From assembly GCF_016863095.1 (NCBI RefSeq), contig NZ_BOOF01000041.1, positions 1-64,000 of the forward strand: 64,000 nt of DNA, written 5' to 3'. The translations under genes were made by a program, and so were the position numbers. Source of the DNA: Microbispora siamensis (lineage in GTDB: Bacteria > Actinomycetota > Actinomycetes > Streptosporangiales > Streptosporangiaceae). Each line of letters opens with the position of its first letter. The stretch's first letter is position 1. Under the pieces are notes generated by a model that was not told the DNA's origin, ran no database searches, and saw only the letters and a list, made by a program, of their open reading frames with translations. Of this stretch, positions 1-8,792 are shown one piece after another.

Positions 1-315
1 CTGTGTTTATGAGGCCATGTCTTCACCCTGCGGAAACCGCGTTGACGGGAACGAAAGCTCCCGTCGAGGCCCGGGCGGTGGTGACGGCGCGCTAGGCTGG
101 CAATGCCGGGCCACCCCACCACGGGTGGCCTTCGTCGCATCGGACGAGAAGCGAAGGCTGCGGCGGACGCGATCCCAGCGGACCTGCGGCGCAAACAACG
201 TGTCTTCCCTGGAACTCATCGGGTATGGGGCGGATCCCCAAAAGTCAGGACAGTGGGAAGACAGAGCCCTGCGGCCGGCGAACCGGACGCGGTGAGCAAG
301 CAACAGAGGACAGAA
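1..315. other. Upstream region without a convincing gene
   Basis: No coding region here looks real. An 8-bp inverted repeat at 109-116 and 123-130 (GGCCACCC / GGGTGGCC, 6-nt loop) could form a hairpin. The long reverse-strand reading frame that runs into this region is a composition shadow of the Arg/Gly-rich gene downstream. Confidence 0.5.
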
Positions 316-2925
316 GTGAACAGAGAAGACGGGCGCGACGGCGCGGGCCGTGGCGGAGACAACCGCGAAGAGAGCAGAAACCGGGCTGAGCGCTCCGGAG
401 GATTCCGCGGTAACGGAGGAAGCGGCGGCTTCGGCGGTCGTTATGGAGAGCGGCGAGAAGGCTTCCGGAGCGACCGCGGCGAACGCGGCGAGCGCCCGTT
501 CCAGTCCGACAGGCGCGGCAACCGCGACCAGGGCGGACCGTCCGGGGGACGGTTCGGTTCGCGTGATCGTGACGACAGGGCGACCGGCTCCTATGGGGAT
601 CGTGACAGGCGCGGCGGCTATCGTGACCGGGATGACCGCGGTCGCCGTCCCTTCGGCACCGGGGATCGCACGGGTGGCCGAAGCGACGACCGCGGCGGAT
701 ACCGCGACCGCGACGGAGGGCGGAGCTTCGACCGGCCACGCGCGGCCGGCGGCTTCGAGGGACGCCGGGAATCCGGAAGCTACGAAGGACGTAAGGAAGC
801 CGGAGGCTCCGAAGGACGCGGGGAGCGCGTCTATCAGGACCGGGACGCCTTCCGTACCGATCGGCCGCGCCGTTCCTACGGCGACCGCGACGGCTTCCGA
901 GGCGGACAGGGCTCGCGGGACCGCGAGGAACGGGGCGGACGCCCGTTCCGGTCGGACGACCGCGGCAGCCGGCCGTACGGTGAGCGCCGCACGGATCGGC
1001 GGGAAGGCGGCGGATACGGAGACCGCCCGCAGCGCCAGGGCGGCGGGTTCGGTGGACGCTACGGCTTCCGCGAGCGCGACGGCCGCGACAACCGTGAGGG
1101 TCGGGAGAGCCGGGAAGGCCGCTCCTTCACGCCTCGGTACGAGCGTGATGATCGTGACGGGTCCGGCAGCCGCCCGCCGCGACGTACGGACCAGGAGCGC
1201 GGTTACGGCCGCGACGACAGGGGCGGAAGCGGGTACGAGCGGCAGGACCGTCCCCGGCGTCCGTACGGCGATCGAGGTGGCGACCGGGGCACCGATCGCG
1301 CCTTCGGCGGTGAGGAGCGGCCGCGGCGTTCGTTCGGCGACCGCGACGGCAGAGGCGGCGGGGACAGGCCCAGGCGCCCCTATGGGGATCGGCAGGACGT
1401 CGGTGGGGACCGGTACCGCGACCGGGACTCGTTCCGCGACAGGCCGCGCCGTACGCCGGGGGACAAGCCCGGGGGGTCGTTCCGGGACCGCGACGACAGG
1501 CGGCCGGGCCGCGACCGTGACGAAGGGGCTCGGACGTTCCGGGGGCGTGAGTCGGGCTCCGGCGACCGGCCACGACGCCAGTTCGATGGCGATCGCGGTG
1601 CCCGGCCGTTCGGCAGGGACCGTGACGAGTCCAGGCCGTTCAGCGGCGACCGCGACGCGGCACGTCCCTTCAGCCGCGACGATCGGGGCGGCAGCCGTAC
1701 CCGCTATGGCAGGCCGGACGAGCAGAGCAGGCCGAGGACGCGGGAGGAGATTCCTCCGCTCGACCCGGACATCACGCCGGACGAGCTGGACCGGGAGGCG
1801 CGTGCGGAGCTCCGCTCGCTGCCGAACGACTTGGCGGATCTCGTGGCCAGCCACCTTGTGGCGGCGGCCCGTGCGCTGAGTGCGGAGGAGCCGGAGAAGG
1901 CCTACGAGCACGCCAAGGTGGCCCGCCGCTTCGCGGGCAGGATCGGCGTGGTCCGCGAGGCCACCGGGATCGCCGCCTACCACGCCGGTCAGTACGCCGA
2001 GGCGCTGGGCGACCTCCGGGCCGCCAGGCGGATCACCGGCTCGGACGAGTACCTGCCGATCATGGCGGACTGCGAGCGTGGGCTCGGGCGGCCCGAGCGG
2101 GCGCTCGACCTCGTCCGGTCGCGTGAGGCCGAACGGCTGGACCGCGCGGGCAAGATCGAACTGGCCATCGTGGAGTCCGGGGCCCGTCGCGACCTCGGCC
2201 AGCACGACGCGGCCGTGATCACGCTGCAGCGGGTTCCGGAACTGCGCGATCCTCAGCCGAAGCCGTGGTCGGCACGCCTCGCGTTCGCGTACGCGGACGC
2301 CCTGGCCGACGCGGGGCACGAGGAAGCGGCGACCGACTGGTTCGCCCGGGCCATGGCGTTCGACGAGGACGGCGAGACCGATGCGGCCGAACGCTACGCC
2401 GAGCTGACCGGCGGACTCATCGAGGACCTGGAAGAGGGCTACGACGAGTCCGATGCCGAGTCCGGTGATCTCCTGGACGACCTCGCCGACGATGAAGAGG
2501 AAGTCGGCGACGAGGCGATTCGCGAGGCGGTCAAGGACGAGGAGGACGACGCGGACATTTCCGACGGCGGCCGGGACGGCGACCTCTCCGACGAGGGCGA
2601 TCTGACCGACGACGCGGTGGACGGCGAGCCCGCGAACGACGATGCGGCCGTGACGTCCTCGGCCGGCGAGGTGGCCGCCCCAGCGGCACCGGCGGCACCG
2701 GCGGCACCGGCCGTACCGGCGGCACCGGCGGCACCGGCCGTACCGTCGGCACCGGCCGTACCGTCGGCATCGGCCGGAGAGGAGGCCCGTGACGCCGATG
2801 AGGTGGCCGAGCGGCCTTCGGCTACGAGCGCGCCGTCCTACGGTCCCGCGTTCATCGAGCCGGACTTCGGTGACGTGCTCGACGGCCCCGAGGATTCCGA
2901 GGATCCGGTGAAGCGTCAGGCCTGA
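316..2925 (+). CDS. Arg/Gly/Asp-rich TPR protein
   Basis: About 869 residues. Residues 1 to about 475 are an extreme low-complexity region of repeated Arg-Asp, Gly-Gly and Asp-Arg-Pro-Arg-Arg motifs, almost certainly disordered. Residues about 475-710 are a helical TPR-like domain (for example AYEHAKVARRF and YAEALGDLRAARR). Then come an acidic stretch (about 710-780) and an Ala-Pro-rich tract. The GTG at 316 is chosen because GAGGA lies 5 nt upstream; GTG 292 is an in-frame alternative. RGG-like disorder is typical of RNA-binding or condensate-forming proteins, but that is analogy only. A strong terminator follows. The exact role is unknown. Confidence 0.75.
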   Translation: MNREDGRDGAGRGGDNREESRNRAERSGGFRGNGGSGGFGGRYGERREGFRSDRGERGERPFQSDRRGNRDQGGPSGGRFGSRDRDDRATGSYGDRDRRGGYRDRDDRGRRPFGTGDRTGGRSDDRGGYRDRDGGRSFDRPRAAGGFEGRRESGSYEGRKEAGGSEGRGERVYQDRDAFRTDRPRRSYGDRDGFRGGQGSRDREERGGRPFRSDDRGSRPYGERRTDRREGGGYGDRPQRQGGGFGGRYGFRERDGRDNREGRESREGRSFTPRYERDDRDGSGSRPPRRTDQERGYGRDDRGGSGYERQDRPRRPYGDRGGDRGTDRAFGGEERPRRSFGDRDGRGGGDRPRRPYGDRQDVGGDRYRDRDSFRDRPRRTPGDKPGGSFRDRDDRRPGRDRDEGARTFRGRESGSGDRPRRQFDGDRGARPFGRDRDESRPFSGDRDAARPFSRDDRGGSRTRYGRPDEQSRPRTREEIPPLDPDITPDELDREARAELRSLPNDLADLVASHLVAAARALSAEEPEKAYEHAKVARRFAGRIGVVREATGIAAYHAGQYAEALGDLRAARRITGSDEYLPIMADCERGLGRPERALDLVRSREAERLDRAGKIELAIVESGARRDLGQHDAAVITLQRVPELRDPQPKPWSARLAFAYADALADAGHEEAATDWFARAMAFDEDGETDAAERYAELTGGLIEDLEEGYDESDAESGDLLDDLADDEEEVGDEAIREAVKDEEDDADISDGGRDGDLSDEGDLTDDAVDGEPANDDAAVTSSAGEVAAPAAPAAPAAPAVPAAPAAPAVPSAPAVPSASAGEEARDADEVAERPSATSAPSYGPAFIEPDFGDVLDGPEDSEDPVKRQA
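2683..2770 (+). repeat. Short Ala-Pro coding repeat
   Basis: Tandem 9-12 bp units (GCACCGGCG and GCACCGGCCGTA variants) encode an Ala-Pro-Ala/Val tract near the C-terminus of the TPR protein. The units stay in frame, so copy number could vary without breaking the gene. Confidence 0.7.
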
Positions 2926-2933
2926 CGTTGTGG

Positions 2934-2959
2934 ACGGGCGCCGCCTCGGCGGCGCCCGT
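2934..2959 (+). terminator. Terminator after the TPR gene
   Basis: A perfect 12-bp inverted repeat (ACGGGCGCCGCC / GGCGGCGCCCGT) with a 2-nt centre lies 8 nt after the stop codon and is followed by a short T-rich stretch. The reverse-strand MBL gene ends about 45 nt further on, so it may act on both strands. Confidence 0.7.
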
Positions 2960-3002
2960 TTACTTTGCGTCGGGAGAAGCGGCGCTTTCAGGGGTTCGGG
3001 AG

Positions 3003-3929
3003 TCAGTGCGGGGTGCGGTCCAGCCAGTGCATGATTCCCGCGACGTTCGACGGCGCGCCGCTCAGCAGCTCGAACTGCTCGGCGGTGGCCTCGTCGGCGC
3101 GCAGCGCGGCGTACCGCTCCCGTGTCCGGTCGCGCACCATGGCGACGGCGTGATCGAGGTCGAGTCCCTCGGCCCTGGCCCGTCTGGTGAGGTCCACCCA
3201 GATCCGGAGCTCCTCGGCCGACCGTTCGAGGGTCGAGGGCACGTCCTCCACCGGTCCATAGTGGCTGAACAGCAGCCGCTGCGGTTTCAGGGCCGTGAAC
3301 AGCGCGATCGAGCCGAGGGCCACGTCGAGGTCGAAGTCCGGTGGCGGCGTGGCGGGCCGCAGGTCTCCGGTCTCGGGCAGGTAGACGCCGGCGGCGTCGC
3401 CCACGTACAGGTCACCGGTGAGCGAGTCGAGCAGGCCTACGTGGTGCTTGGCATGGCCGGGGGAGTAGTGGCTCGCCAGGGTGCGGCCGTTGCCCAGATC
3501 GATCGTTCCGGTGTCGCCCAGGGCCCTGATGCGGGCCGCGTCGGTGGGCGCCAGAGTGCCGAACAGTACGTCGAGCTTGTCGCCCCAGACCATCTTGGCG
3601 CTCGCCATGAGCCGGGACGGATCGGCGAGATGGCGGGCGCCCTTCTCATGGACGACGATCTCCGCCGACGGATAGTAGTTCGCGATGTCCCCCACGCCGC
3701 CGGCGTGATCCAGGTGGATGTGGGTGACCACGACGGTCGCGAGATCGTCCGGTCCCACCCCGAGGGAGGACAGGGCGTCCCTGACCACGGGAGCCGAGGT
3801 CGAGGTGCCCGTCTCGACGAGGCAGGGGCGGTCGCCGAGGATCAGATAGCCCGCGGTGATGCCGGAATAGCCCGCCATCCGCGTGTCGATCTCGTAGACG
3901 TCGCCGCCGAGTGGAGTCACGTTGTCCAC
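3003..3929 (-). CDS. MBL-fold metallo-hydrolase
   Basis: 308 residues with the metallo-beta-lactamase metal motif THIHLDHAGG near residue 70 and later metal-binding His/Asp positions (SPGHAKHH, GDAAG, FSHYG). The GTG start has AGGAG 6 nt upstream. Members of this family hydrolyse thioesters, lactones or phosphodiesters using one or two metal ions; the substrate cannot be told from sequence. It is transcribed away from the SSB-like gene, with about 100 nt between the two starts. Confidence 0.85.
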   Translation of the reverse strand: MDNVTPLGGDVYEIDTRMAGYSGITAGYLILGDRPCLVETGTSTSAPVVRDALSSLGVGPDDLATVVVTHIHLDHAGGVGDIANYYPSAEIVVHEKGARHLADPSRLMASAKMVWGDKLDVLFGTLAPTDAARIRALGDTGTIDLGNGRTLASHYSPGHAKHHVGLLDSLTGDLYVGDAAGVYLPETGDLRPATPPPDFDLDVALGSIALFTALKPQRLLFSHYGPVEDVPSTLERSAEELRIWVDLTRRARAEGLDLDHAVAMVRDRTRERYAALRADEATAEQFELLSGAPSNVAGIMHWLDRTPH

Positions 3930-4033
3930 AGCCCACTCCTGAAACTAGAACCGGTATCCACAGAATGGCATTCAGGGCCGCGCCGACCCAACCCGGCCAC
4001 GCATAGTGATCTCCACGGCGGAGAGGAGATCAC

Positions 4034-4639
4034 ATGCACCGCAACGAGGTGGTGCTGGCCGGGCGGCTGTCCATGGAGCCGGCACACCGGGAACTGCCGA
4101 GCGGAGCCCTGCTGACGCAGTGGCGTCTCGCGGTCCGCAGGCCGGGGGGCCGCTCGGGCCATCAGCGGTCGGACGCGATCGAGTGCGCGACGCTCGACGA
4201 CGTCGTGCGCGGCATGCTGGCCGGGTGGCAACTCGATGATCTGGTGGAGGTGGAAGGCGCGCTGCGCCGCCGCTGGTGGCGGGGCGGCAGCCGCTACGAG
4301 ATCGAGGTCCGTACGGCACGCCGCGTCGAAGCGGCCGTGCCCCGCGGCAGGCCGCGCAGGAGAAGGCCCCACGCCGACGACGGCACCGCCGCCGAGACCG
4401 GTCAGGCCGATCATGAGGATGCGGTCGCCGATGCGGGCGTGACCGAGGAGGCGGCCTCCGGTGGTGAGGCGTCCTCCGGTGCCTCCGGACATGAGGCGAA
4501 GCCCGGGGGGCTTCCGGCAGGCTCTTCGGACGGTCAGGCCGTCGGCCCTCCGGCGACGTCGTCCCGCGGCCACCGGGACGAGGCCGTCGTGGCTGAGCCC
4601 GCCGGCGGGGTGATCAGTCAGTGGCGAAGGTCCGCATGA
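4034..4639 (+). CDS. SSB-like OB-fold protein
   Basis: 201 residues. The first 100 or so resemble a single-stranded DNA-binding OB fold (NEVVLAGRLS start, a WRLAV strand, then DLVEVEGALRRRWW). The rest is a low-complexity Ala/Gly/Pro tail without the acidic DDDIPF-type tip of a canonical SSB. The start is set by GAGGAG 5 nt upstream. It is probably an accessory SSB-like protein rather than the replicative Ssb. Its last 26 nt overlap the 3' end of the convergent DUF1015 gene. Confidence 0.65.
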   Translation: MHRNEVVLAGRLSMEPAHRELPSGALLTQWRLAVRRPGGRSGHQRSDAIECATLDDVVRGMLAGWQLDDLVEVEGALRRRWWRGGSRYEIEVRTARRVEAAVPRGRPRRRRPHADDGTAAETGQADHEDAVADAGVTEEAASGGEASSGASGHEAKPGGLPAGSSDGQAVGPPATSSRGHRDEAVVAEPAGGVISQWRRSA

Positions 4640-5849
4640 CCAGGCCCGTACGGGGCTTGGGACCGAACGAGGTCGACTTGCGCGGCACCCGCTCGCCCTG
4701 CGCCGCGACAGTGAGGACGTCCTCCGTGGACAGCGGATTCAGCAGCACCGCCGTCCCGCCGAGCCGGCGCGCCCTCTCGACGGCGGCGAGCGCGTCGTGG
4801 TGCACGACCATCACCGACTGCTCGCTGTCGGTGATCCCCCACACCCTGGGCAGGAGGAACGTCGTGAGGATCGAGGTGTCGAGCATCCGCCACCGCGGGG
4901 ACTGCCCGGACGGCATGGCGTGCTCGACCTGCAGCGGGTCCGGGTCCGTCAGAAGATGGGCGGGTCCCTCGCCGGCGAGCACGAAGGCGGGGCCGGTCGT
5001 CGTGGCGAGCCCTGCGAGGGCGTCTTCGACCAAGGGGAACTCGTGGACCTGCCAGGCGCCCTTGGCCCGGGCGGCGGCCTCCTGCAGGGGCAGTCCCGGG
5101 ATGACCCGGTGGATGGCCCTGAGGTCGGGCGGGTAGACCGTGGAGTCGACCAGGTACGCCAGGCCGTAGTCCCAGGGGCCGGGGCCGATGTGGTCCTTCT
5201 GCAGCGCCTCGTAAGTGGCGTAACGATGGTGACCATCCGCGATCAGCGCCTGACGATCACGCAGGTCCTCCGCGACGGCTTCGATCTCGTGAGGGTCGGT
5301 CACCGCCCAGAGCCGATGGTGCACGCCCTCACGGGTCCGGACGTCCATAAGAGGGAAACGCTGTGCCGCCACGTCGTCGACGAGCCGGGAGGCGGTGCCG
5401 CCGCCTTCGTACAACAGGAAGATCGGCTCGAGGTTGGCCTGCGTGGCCCGCATCAGGGCGAGCCGGTCGGCGACGGGCTCCGGCAGGACGTTCTCGTGCG
5501 GAAGGACCGAGGTCGACCCGACCCCGACGCCTCCGATCAGGCCCCGCTGCAGGAAACCGACGCCGCTCTGCTCGTACACGTACAGACCGGGCAGGGAGTC
5601 GACCGTCAGCACCCCGTCGGAGAGCCACTCGCTCAGCGCGGCGCTGGCCTCACCGTAATGGCTGACCCCGGGAAGGATCAGGCGCACTACGTTGTTCGGA
5701 TGACGACTGAGCAGTTCCCGCAGTTCGTCAGGGGAGATGAGATCGTACGGCGGGGAGGTGACAGCGGCCAGATCGTCCACCGCGTAACGGACGCCGTGGA
5801 ACGGACGTAGCACCAGTCCCGCCCGTTCAGAACTCTCCATACCGGGCAT
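4614..5849 (-). CDS. DUF1015 family protein
   Basis: About 411 residues. The family hallmarks are present: LRPFHGVRYA near the start, SPPYDLISPDE, a central ADGHHRYATY motif, and a C-terminal FGPKPRTGLVMR. Family members are widespread conserved proteins of undefined function, sometimes discussed near serine or amino-acid metabolism. ATG 5849 and ATG 5840 are both possible starts and neither has a strong ribosome site. It overlaps the SSB-like gene tail to tail. Confidence 0.85.
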   Translation of the reverse strand: MPGMESSERAGLVLRPFHGVRYAVDDLAAVTSPPYDLISPDELRELLSRHPNNVVRLILPGVSHYGEASAALSEWLSDGVLTVDSLPGLYVYEQSGVGFLQRGLIGGVGVGSTSVLPHENVLPEPVADRLALMRATQANLEPIFLLYEGGGTASRLVDDVAAQRFPLMDVRTREGVHHRLWAVTDPHEIEAVAEDLRDRQALIADGHHRYATYEALQKDHIGPGPWDYGLAYLVDSTVYPPDLRAIHRVIPGLPLQEAAARAKGAWQVHEFPLVEDALAGLATTTGPAFVLAGEGPAHLLTDPDPLQVEHAMPSGQSPRWRMLDTSILTTFLLPRVWGITDSEQSVMVVHHDALAAVERARRLGGTAVLLNPLSTEDVLTVAAQGERVPRKSTSFGPKPRTGLVMRTFATD

Positions 5850-5927
5850 GTTGCCATAAGTGCCCGGACTCCCCGACGCTGCGGTGCCCGGTTGCTTGTG
5901 AAATCGGAGTGCAGGAGGGCTTACCCC

Positions 5928-6359
5928 ATGATCGAAGGACGAAACGAGGCCTCTGCTTCTTCCAATGATCCGGGCGGTACGCCTTCCGGCGGCGTCTATG
6001 AGTGGTTCAAGCGCGGCATGAAACTGCTCGAAGAGGGCAGCCCGGCCGCGGCGGCGGCGATCCTGGAGCATGCCGTACGGGCCGAGCCGGACTCGCGCAG
6101 CCTCCGTGAGGCCCTCGCGCGGGCCCAGTTCAACTCGAAGCGTTACGACGAGGCCGCGGGCAGCTTCCGCTGGATCGTCGACGCCAACCCCGCCGAGGAC
6201 TACGCCTACTTCGGTCTCGGCTTGTCCCTGTGGCGCAGCGGTGACATCGAGGGAGCGCAGGAGCCCCTCGCGGTGGCCGTCGCGATGCGCCCCGACCTGC
6301 GGCACTACGTGTCCGCGCTGAAGCAGGTCAGGGCCACGCTGCGGGCGAGGCGGGCGTGA
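5928..6359 (+). CDS. Small TPR protein
   Basis: 143 residues with two to three TPR-like helical pairs (AAAILEHAVRAEPDS, YDEAAGSFRWIVDANP, AQEPLAVAVAMRP). The ATG at 5928 has AGGAGGG 8 nt upstream; a longer frame from 5892 lacks such a site. It corresponds in position to Rv1691 of M. tuberculosis, just before the HAD gene, and the two genes overlap by 4 nt, so they are probably co-translated. It is likely a protein-interaction adaptor; the partner is unknown. Confidence 0.85.
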   Translation: MIEGRNEASASSNDPGGTPSGGVYEWFKRGMKLLEEGSPAAAAAILEHAVRAEPDSRSLREALARAQFNSKRYDEAAGSFRWIVDANPAEDYAYFGLGLSLWRSGDIEGAQEPLAVAVAMRPDLRHYVSALKQVRATLRARRA

Positions 6360-7384
6360 CCGTAGGCCATACTTCCGACATGCCAGAAACCACCGGCGTG
6401 CTCGTGGACGCCTACGACACGCTGCTGCTCGACCTCGACGGTGTCGTCTACCTCGGTAAACACGCGGTTCCCTGTGCGCCGGAGGCGCTGGTGAAGGCCA
6501 GGGACCAGGGCGTGCGGCTCGCGTTCGTGACGAACAACGCGTCCCGCACGCCGGGGGCGATCGCCCAGCACCTCAGCCATCTCGGCATTCCGGCCGCACC
6601 GCAGGACGTGGTGACGTCCGCACAGGCGGCGGCCCGGCTGGTCGCCGAGCACGTACCGGCGGGCTCGGCCGTCCTTGTGGTGGGCGGCATGGGACTGCGG
6701 ATGGCGCTGCGCGAGCACGGCCTGCGCCCCGTGACCACGGCCCTGGACGCGCCCGCCGCCGTGGTGCAGGGCATCGCCGACAACCTGTCCTACGGGCTGC
6801 TGTGCGAAGGGGCGCTCGCCGTACGTCAAGGCGCGTGGTTCGTCGCGGCGAACGGCGACACGACCATGCCGACGGGCCGGGGCGAGCAGCCCGGAAACGG
6901 GTCGATGAGCCGCGTGATCGCCACCGCGGCCGGCGTCGAACCGGTGGTCGCGGGCAAGCCGGAGCCGCCGTTGCACCGCGAGTCGATGATTCGCACCCGC
7001 GCCGAGAGGCCGCTGATCGTCGGCGACCGGCTCGACACCGACATCGAGGGCGCGACCCGGGCCGGTGTCGACAGCCTGCTCGTGCTGACCGGCGTCGCCA
7101 CTCCTCTCGACGTGCTCACCGCCGCGCCTCACCACCGCCCCACTCACATCGCCGCCGACCTGTCCGGCCTGCACGCCGCCGTGGTCCCCGTGCGGCGTGG
7201 ATCGGGCGGCTGGACCTGCGGCGGCTGGACGGCCGTGTGGCAGGACGGGAAACTCGTGCTCGCCGGGGAGGGCGACCCTGTCGAGGGGCTGCGCGCCGCG
7301 TGCGCCGCCACCTGGGAGGCGGCGGGGGACGGCCGAGCGGACGAGGACGCGGTGAAGGCCGCACTGGCGGCGCTCGGCCGCTGA
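6356..7384 (+). CDS. HAD-IIA family sugar-phosphatase-like hydrolase
   Basis: 342 residues. All four HAD motifs are visible: DLDGVVYLG with the nucleophile Asp, VTNNAS, the Lys of AGKPEPP, and GDRLDTDIEGA. The domain order is that of the NagD/PGP subfamily, cytosolic phosphatases of small phosphorylated metabolites. The C-terminal 70 residues are an actinobacterial extension. GTG 6356 overlaps the preceding stop (GTGA); ATG 6380 is an alternative. It matches Rv1692 (a glycerol-3-phosphate phosphatase in M. tuberculosis) in position and type. Confidence 0.85.
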   Translation: MTVGHTSDMPETTGVLVDAYDTLLLDLDGVVYLGKHAVPCAPEALVKARDQGVRLAFVTNNASRTPGAIAQHLSHLGIPAAPQDVVTSAQAAARLVAEHVPAGSAVLVVGGMGLRMALREHGLRPVTTALDAPAAVVQGIADNLSYGLLCEGALAVRQGAWFVAANGDTTMPTGRGEQPGNGSMSRVIATAAGVEPVVAGKPEPPLHRESMIRTRAERPLIVGDRLDTDIEGATRAGVDSLLVLTGVATPLDVLTAAPHHRPTHIAADLSGLHAAVVPVRRGSGGWTCGGWTAVWQDGKLVLAGEGDPVEGLRAACAATWEAAGDGRADEDAVKAALAALGR

Positions 7385-7723
7385 TCGACGCGGGGGCGGT
7401 GTCGTCGCACGCACCATGCGTCACGCCGTCCGCCTGCGTTCGAGATCGCCCCGCGCAGCGCCGTCTGCCCGTGTTCCAGGTCGTCGCCCCGCAACGCCGT
7501 CCGCTTTGCGTTCGAGGTCGTGGCCCCACGCAACGCCGTCCGCCCGCGTTCCAGGTCGTCACCCCGCGACCCCGTCCACCTGCATTCGAGGTCGCGGCCC
7601 GGCGACCCCGCCCGCTCAGACACGCCGCGTTCTCGCGGTCCGGATCCCGCTATGTACGGCATGCTCCGTGCGGCGTGGTCTGTGCGGAGGCGGCCAGAGG
7701 AACTCGCGTCGGAGGGGCTGGTA
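7385..7723. other. Non-coding gap dominated by a minisatellite
   Basis: A 339-nt gap between convergent genes. Most of it is the 36-bp tandem repeat listed separately. The remainder shows no start with a ribosome site and no clear hairpin terminator. Reading frames across it on both strands are products of the repeat. Confidence 0.6.
7428..7609. repeat. Five imperfect tandem copies of a ~36-bp unit
   Basis: Copies begin at 7428, 7463, 7499, 7538 and 7574 with lengths 35, 36, 39, 36 and 36. The consensus starts GTCCGCCTGCGTTCGAGGTC and continues with about 16 nt of C-rich sequence. There are no unique spacers, so this is a minisatellite rather than a CRISPR array. Confidence 0.8.
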
Positions 7724-8071
7724 TCAGAGGAGCTTGCGCAGGCGCAGCAGATCGCCGAGGCTCGCGTCGATCTTGACCCGGCCGCCCAGCAGCGCGCGGC
7801 CCATGTCGAGCTCGCCGTTCACCATCGAGACCAGGTCCTCGCTCTTGAGCGTCAGCTTGACCTCGGCGGGCCGGCCGTCCTCCGGGGGCACCTCCTTGAA
7901 GGGGTCGAGCCCGCCCCGGTGGATGCGGCCGTAGAAGGTCACGCCGAGGTCGGAGATCCGGCAGGCCAGCCGGCGTTCGACCACGTGCTTGGCACGGTCC
8001 TCCTCGCTTATCTCGCCGAACTGCTCGACGAGTTTGTCCAGCGCCGCCCGGCATTCCTCGACGGTCGCCAT
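7724..8071 (-). CDS. SCP2-like sterol-carrier-fold protein
   Basis: 115 residues. The pattern RRLACRISDLGVTFYGRI, then AEVKLTLKSEDLVSMVNGELD and KIDASLGDLLRLRKLL, fits the SCP2 sterol-binding fold, in which a small beta sheet and helices form a hydrophobic pocket. In actinobacteria such single-domain proteins may carry lipids or fatty acids. ATG 8071 is preferred, with AAAGG and GAGGAG upstream. A longer frame to 8134 would add a stretch encoded by a 15-bp direct duplication (8092-8121) and looks non-coding. Confidence 0.75.
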   Translation of the reverse strand: MATVEECRAALDKLVEQFGEISEEDRAKHVVERRLACRISDLGVTFYGRIHRGGLDPFKEVPPEDGRPAEVKLTLKSEDLVSMVNGELDMGRALLGGRVKIDASLGDLLRLRKLL

Positions 8072-8488
8072 GCGCCTGCCTTTCTCCTCACGGACCGTGT
8101 CTCCGCGGACCATGTCTCCTTGCGAACCGCGCACGGATCACCGGTCGACGATGTGATTCCCCTCTACCTACCGACAGTAGCTTTCCACGGGCGGCCCGCG
8201 CGAAATCCGCGTCGGGTCATGGAAAGGCAACGGCACGAGTTCGGCGGTCCGCGAGCCGTAGATTTCGCAACCAAAGGGACGGCGAGGTGTGGGTGGCCTC
8301 GCTCAGGACTTGAGGCGAGATCACGCGGTGGCAGGCCCGTGCTCCCCGTGGAAGGGCCGGATGGCGCACGATCGTCGGTGGCGTCCGATAGCGTCGAGGC
8401 GACCAGCCCCGGCGCGAGCGTGAGGCCGCGCACGGGAAGCTGGACAGGCAAGCGTGACGGGGGCAGCTGATCGGAGCAGGAAGGGACC
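8072..8488. other. Divergent intergenic region
   Basis: 417 nt between the SCP2-like gene and the small protein before tlyA. It should hold two divergent promoters, but I cannot assign -35/-10 pairs with confidence. A 15-bp direct duplication (CGGACCGTGTCTCCG type) lies at about 8092-8121. I see no convincing coding frame. Confidence 0.45.
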
Positions 8489-8710
8489 ATGACGGACAGC
8501 GGGATCGCGGCCGGGGAACACCTCGCCTCGGGCGCCGACGGCGTGCAGGCCGCGTTGTCGCCTCTCGGACGGCTGGCTCACGCGCCGGTCTCCGAGCATG
8601 TGGGCGTCTTCGAACAGGTCCTCGCCGGCCTCGAATCGGTGCTCGCGTCCGTGGAGGATGCCGACGGGCGGCAGCCGGAAGCCCACGGCGGCCGGGAGAA
8701 CGATCAGTGA
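8489..8710 (+). CDS. Small conserved protein upstream of tlyA
   Basis: 73 residues. The core GRLAHAPVSEHVGVFEQVLAGLESVLASVED is a short amphipathic helical segment; the C-terminus is charged and disordered. AGGAAGGG lies just before the ATG. It sits where M. tuberculosis has the small gene Rv1693, directly before tlyA, so it is likely part of that operon. Function unknown; no signal peptide or membrane segment. Confidence 0.75.
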   Translation: MTDSGIAAGEHLASGADGVQAALSPLGRLAHAPVSEHVGVFEQVLAGLESVLASVEDADGRQPEAHGGRENDQ

Positions 8711-8792
8711 GCGCCACGGGAGCGGCCGTGGACGCCACGAGTGGGACGCGGACGCCGGGCCGGACGGCACGGGACGGCGCGGAGCGGGCCCG

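Noticed and set aside
7-2319. A 770-residue reverse frame opposite the RG-rich gene
   Set aside because: Its Ala/Pro/Val/Arg composition is the reverse complement of the Arg/Asp/Gly repeats. The forward frame has TPR motifs and a ribosome site.
7428-7609. Possible CRISPR array
   Set aside because: Units are contiguous with no unique spacers and there are no cas genes. The same holds for 25221-25332.
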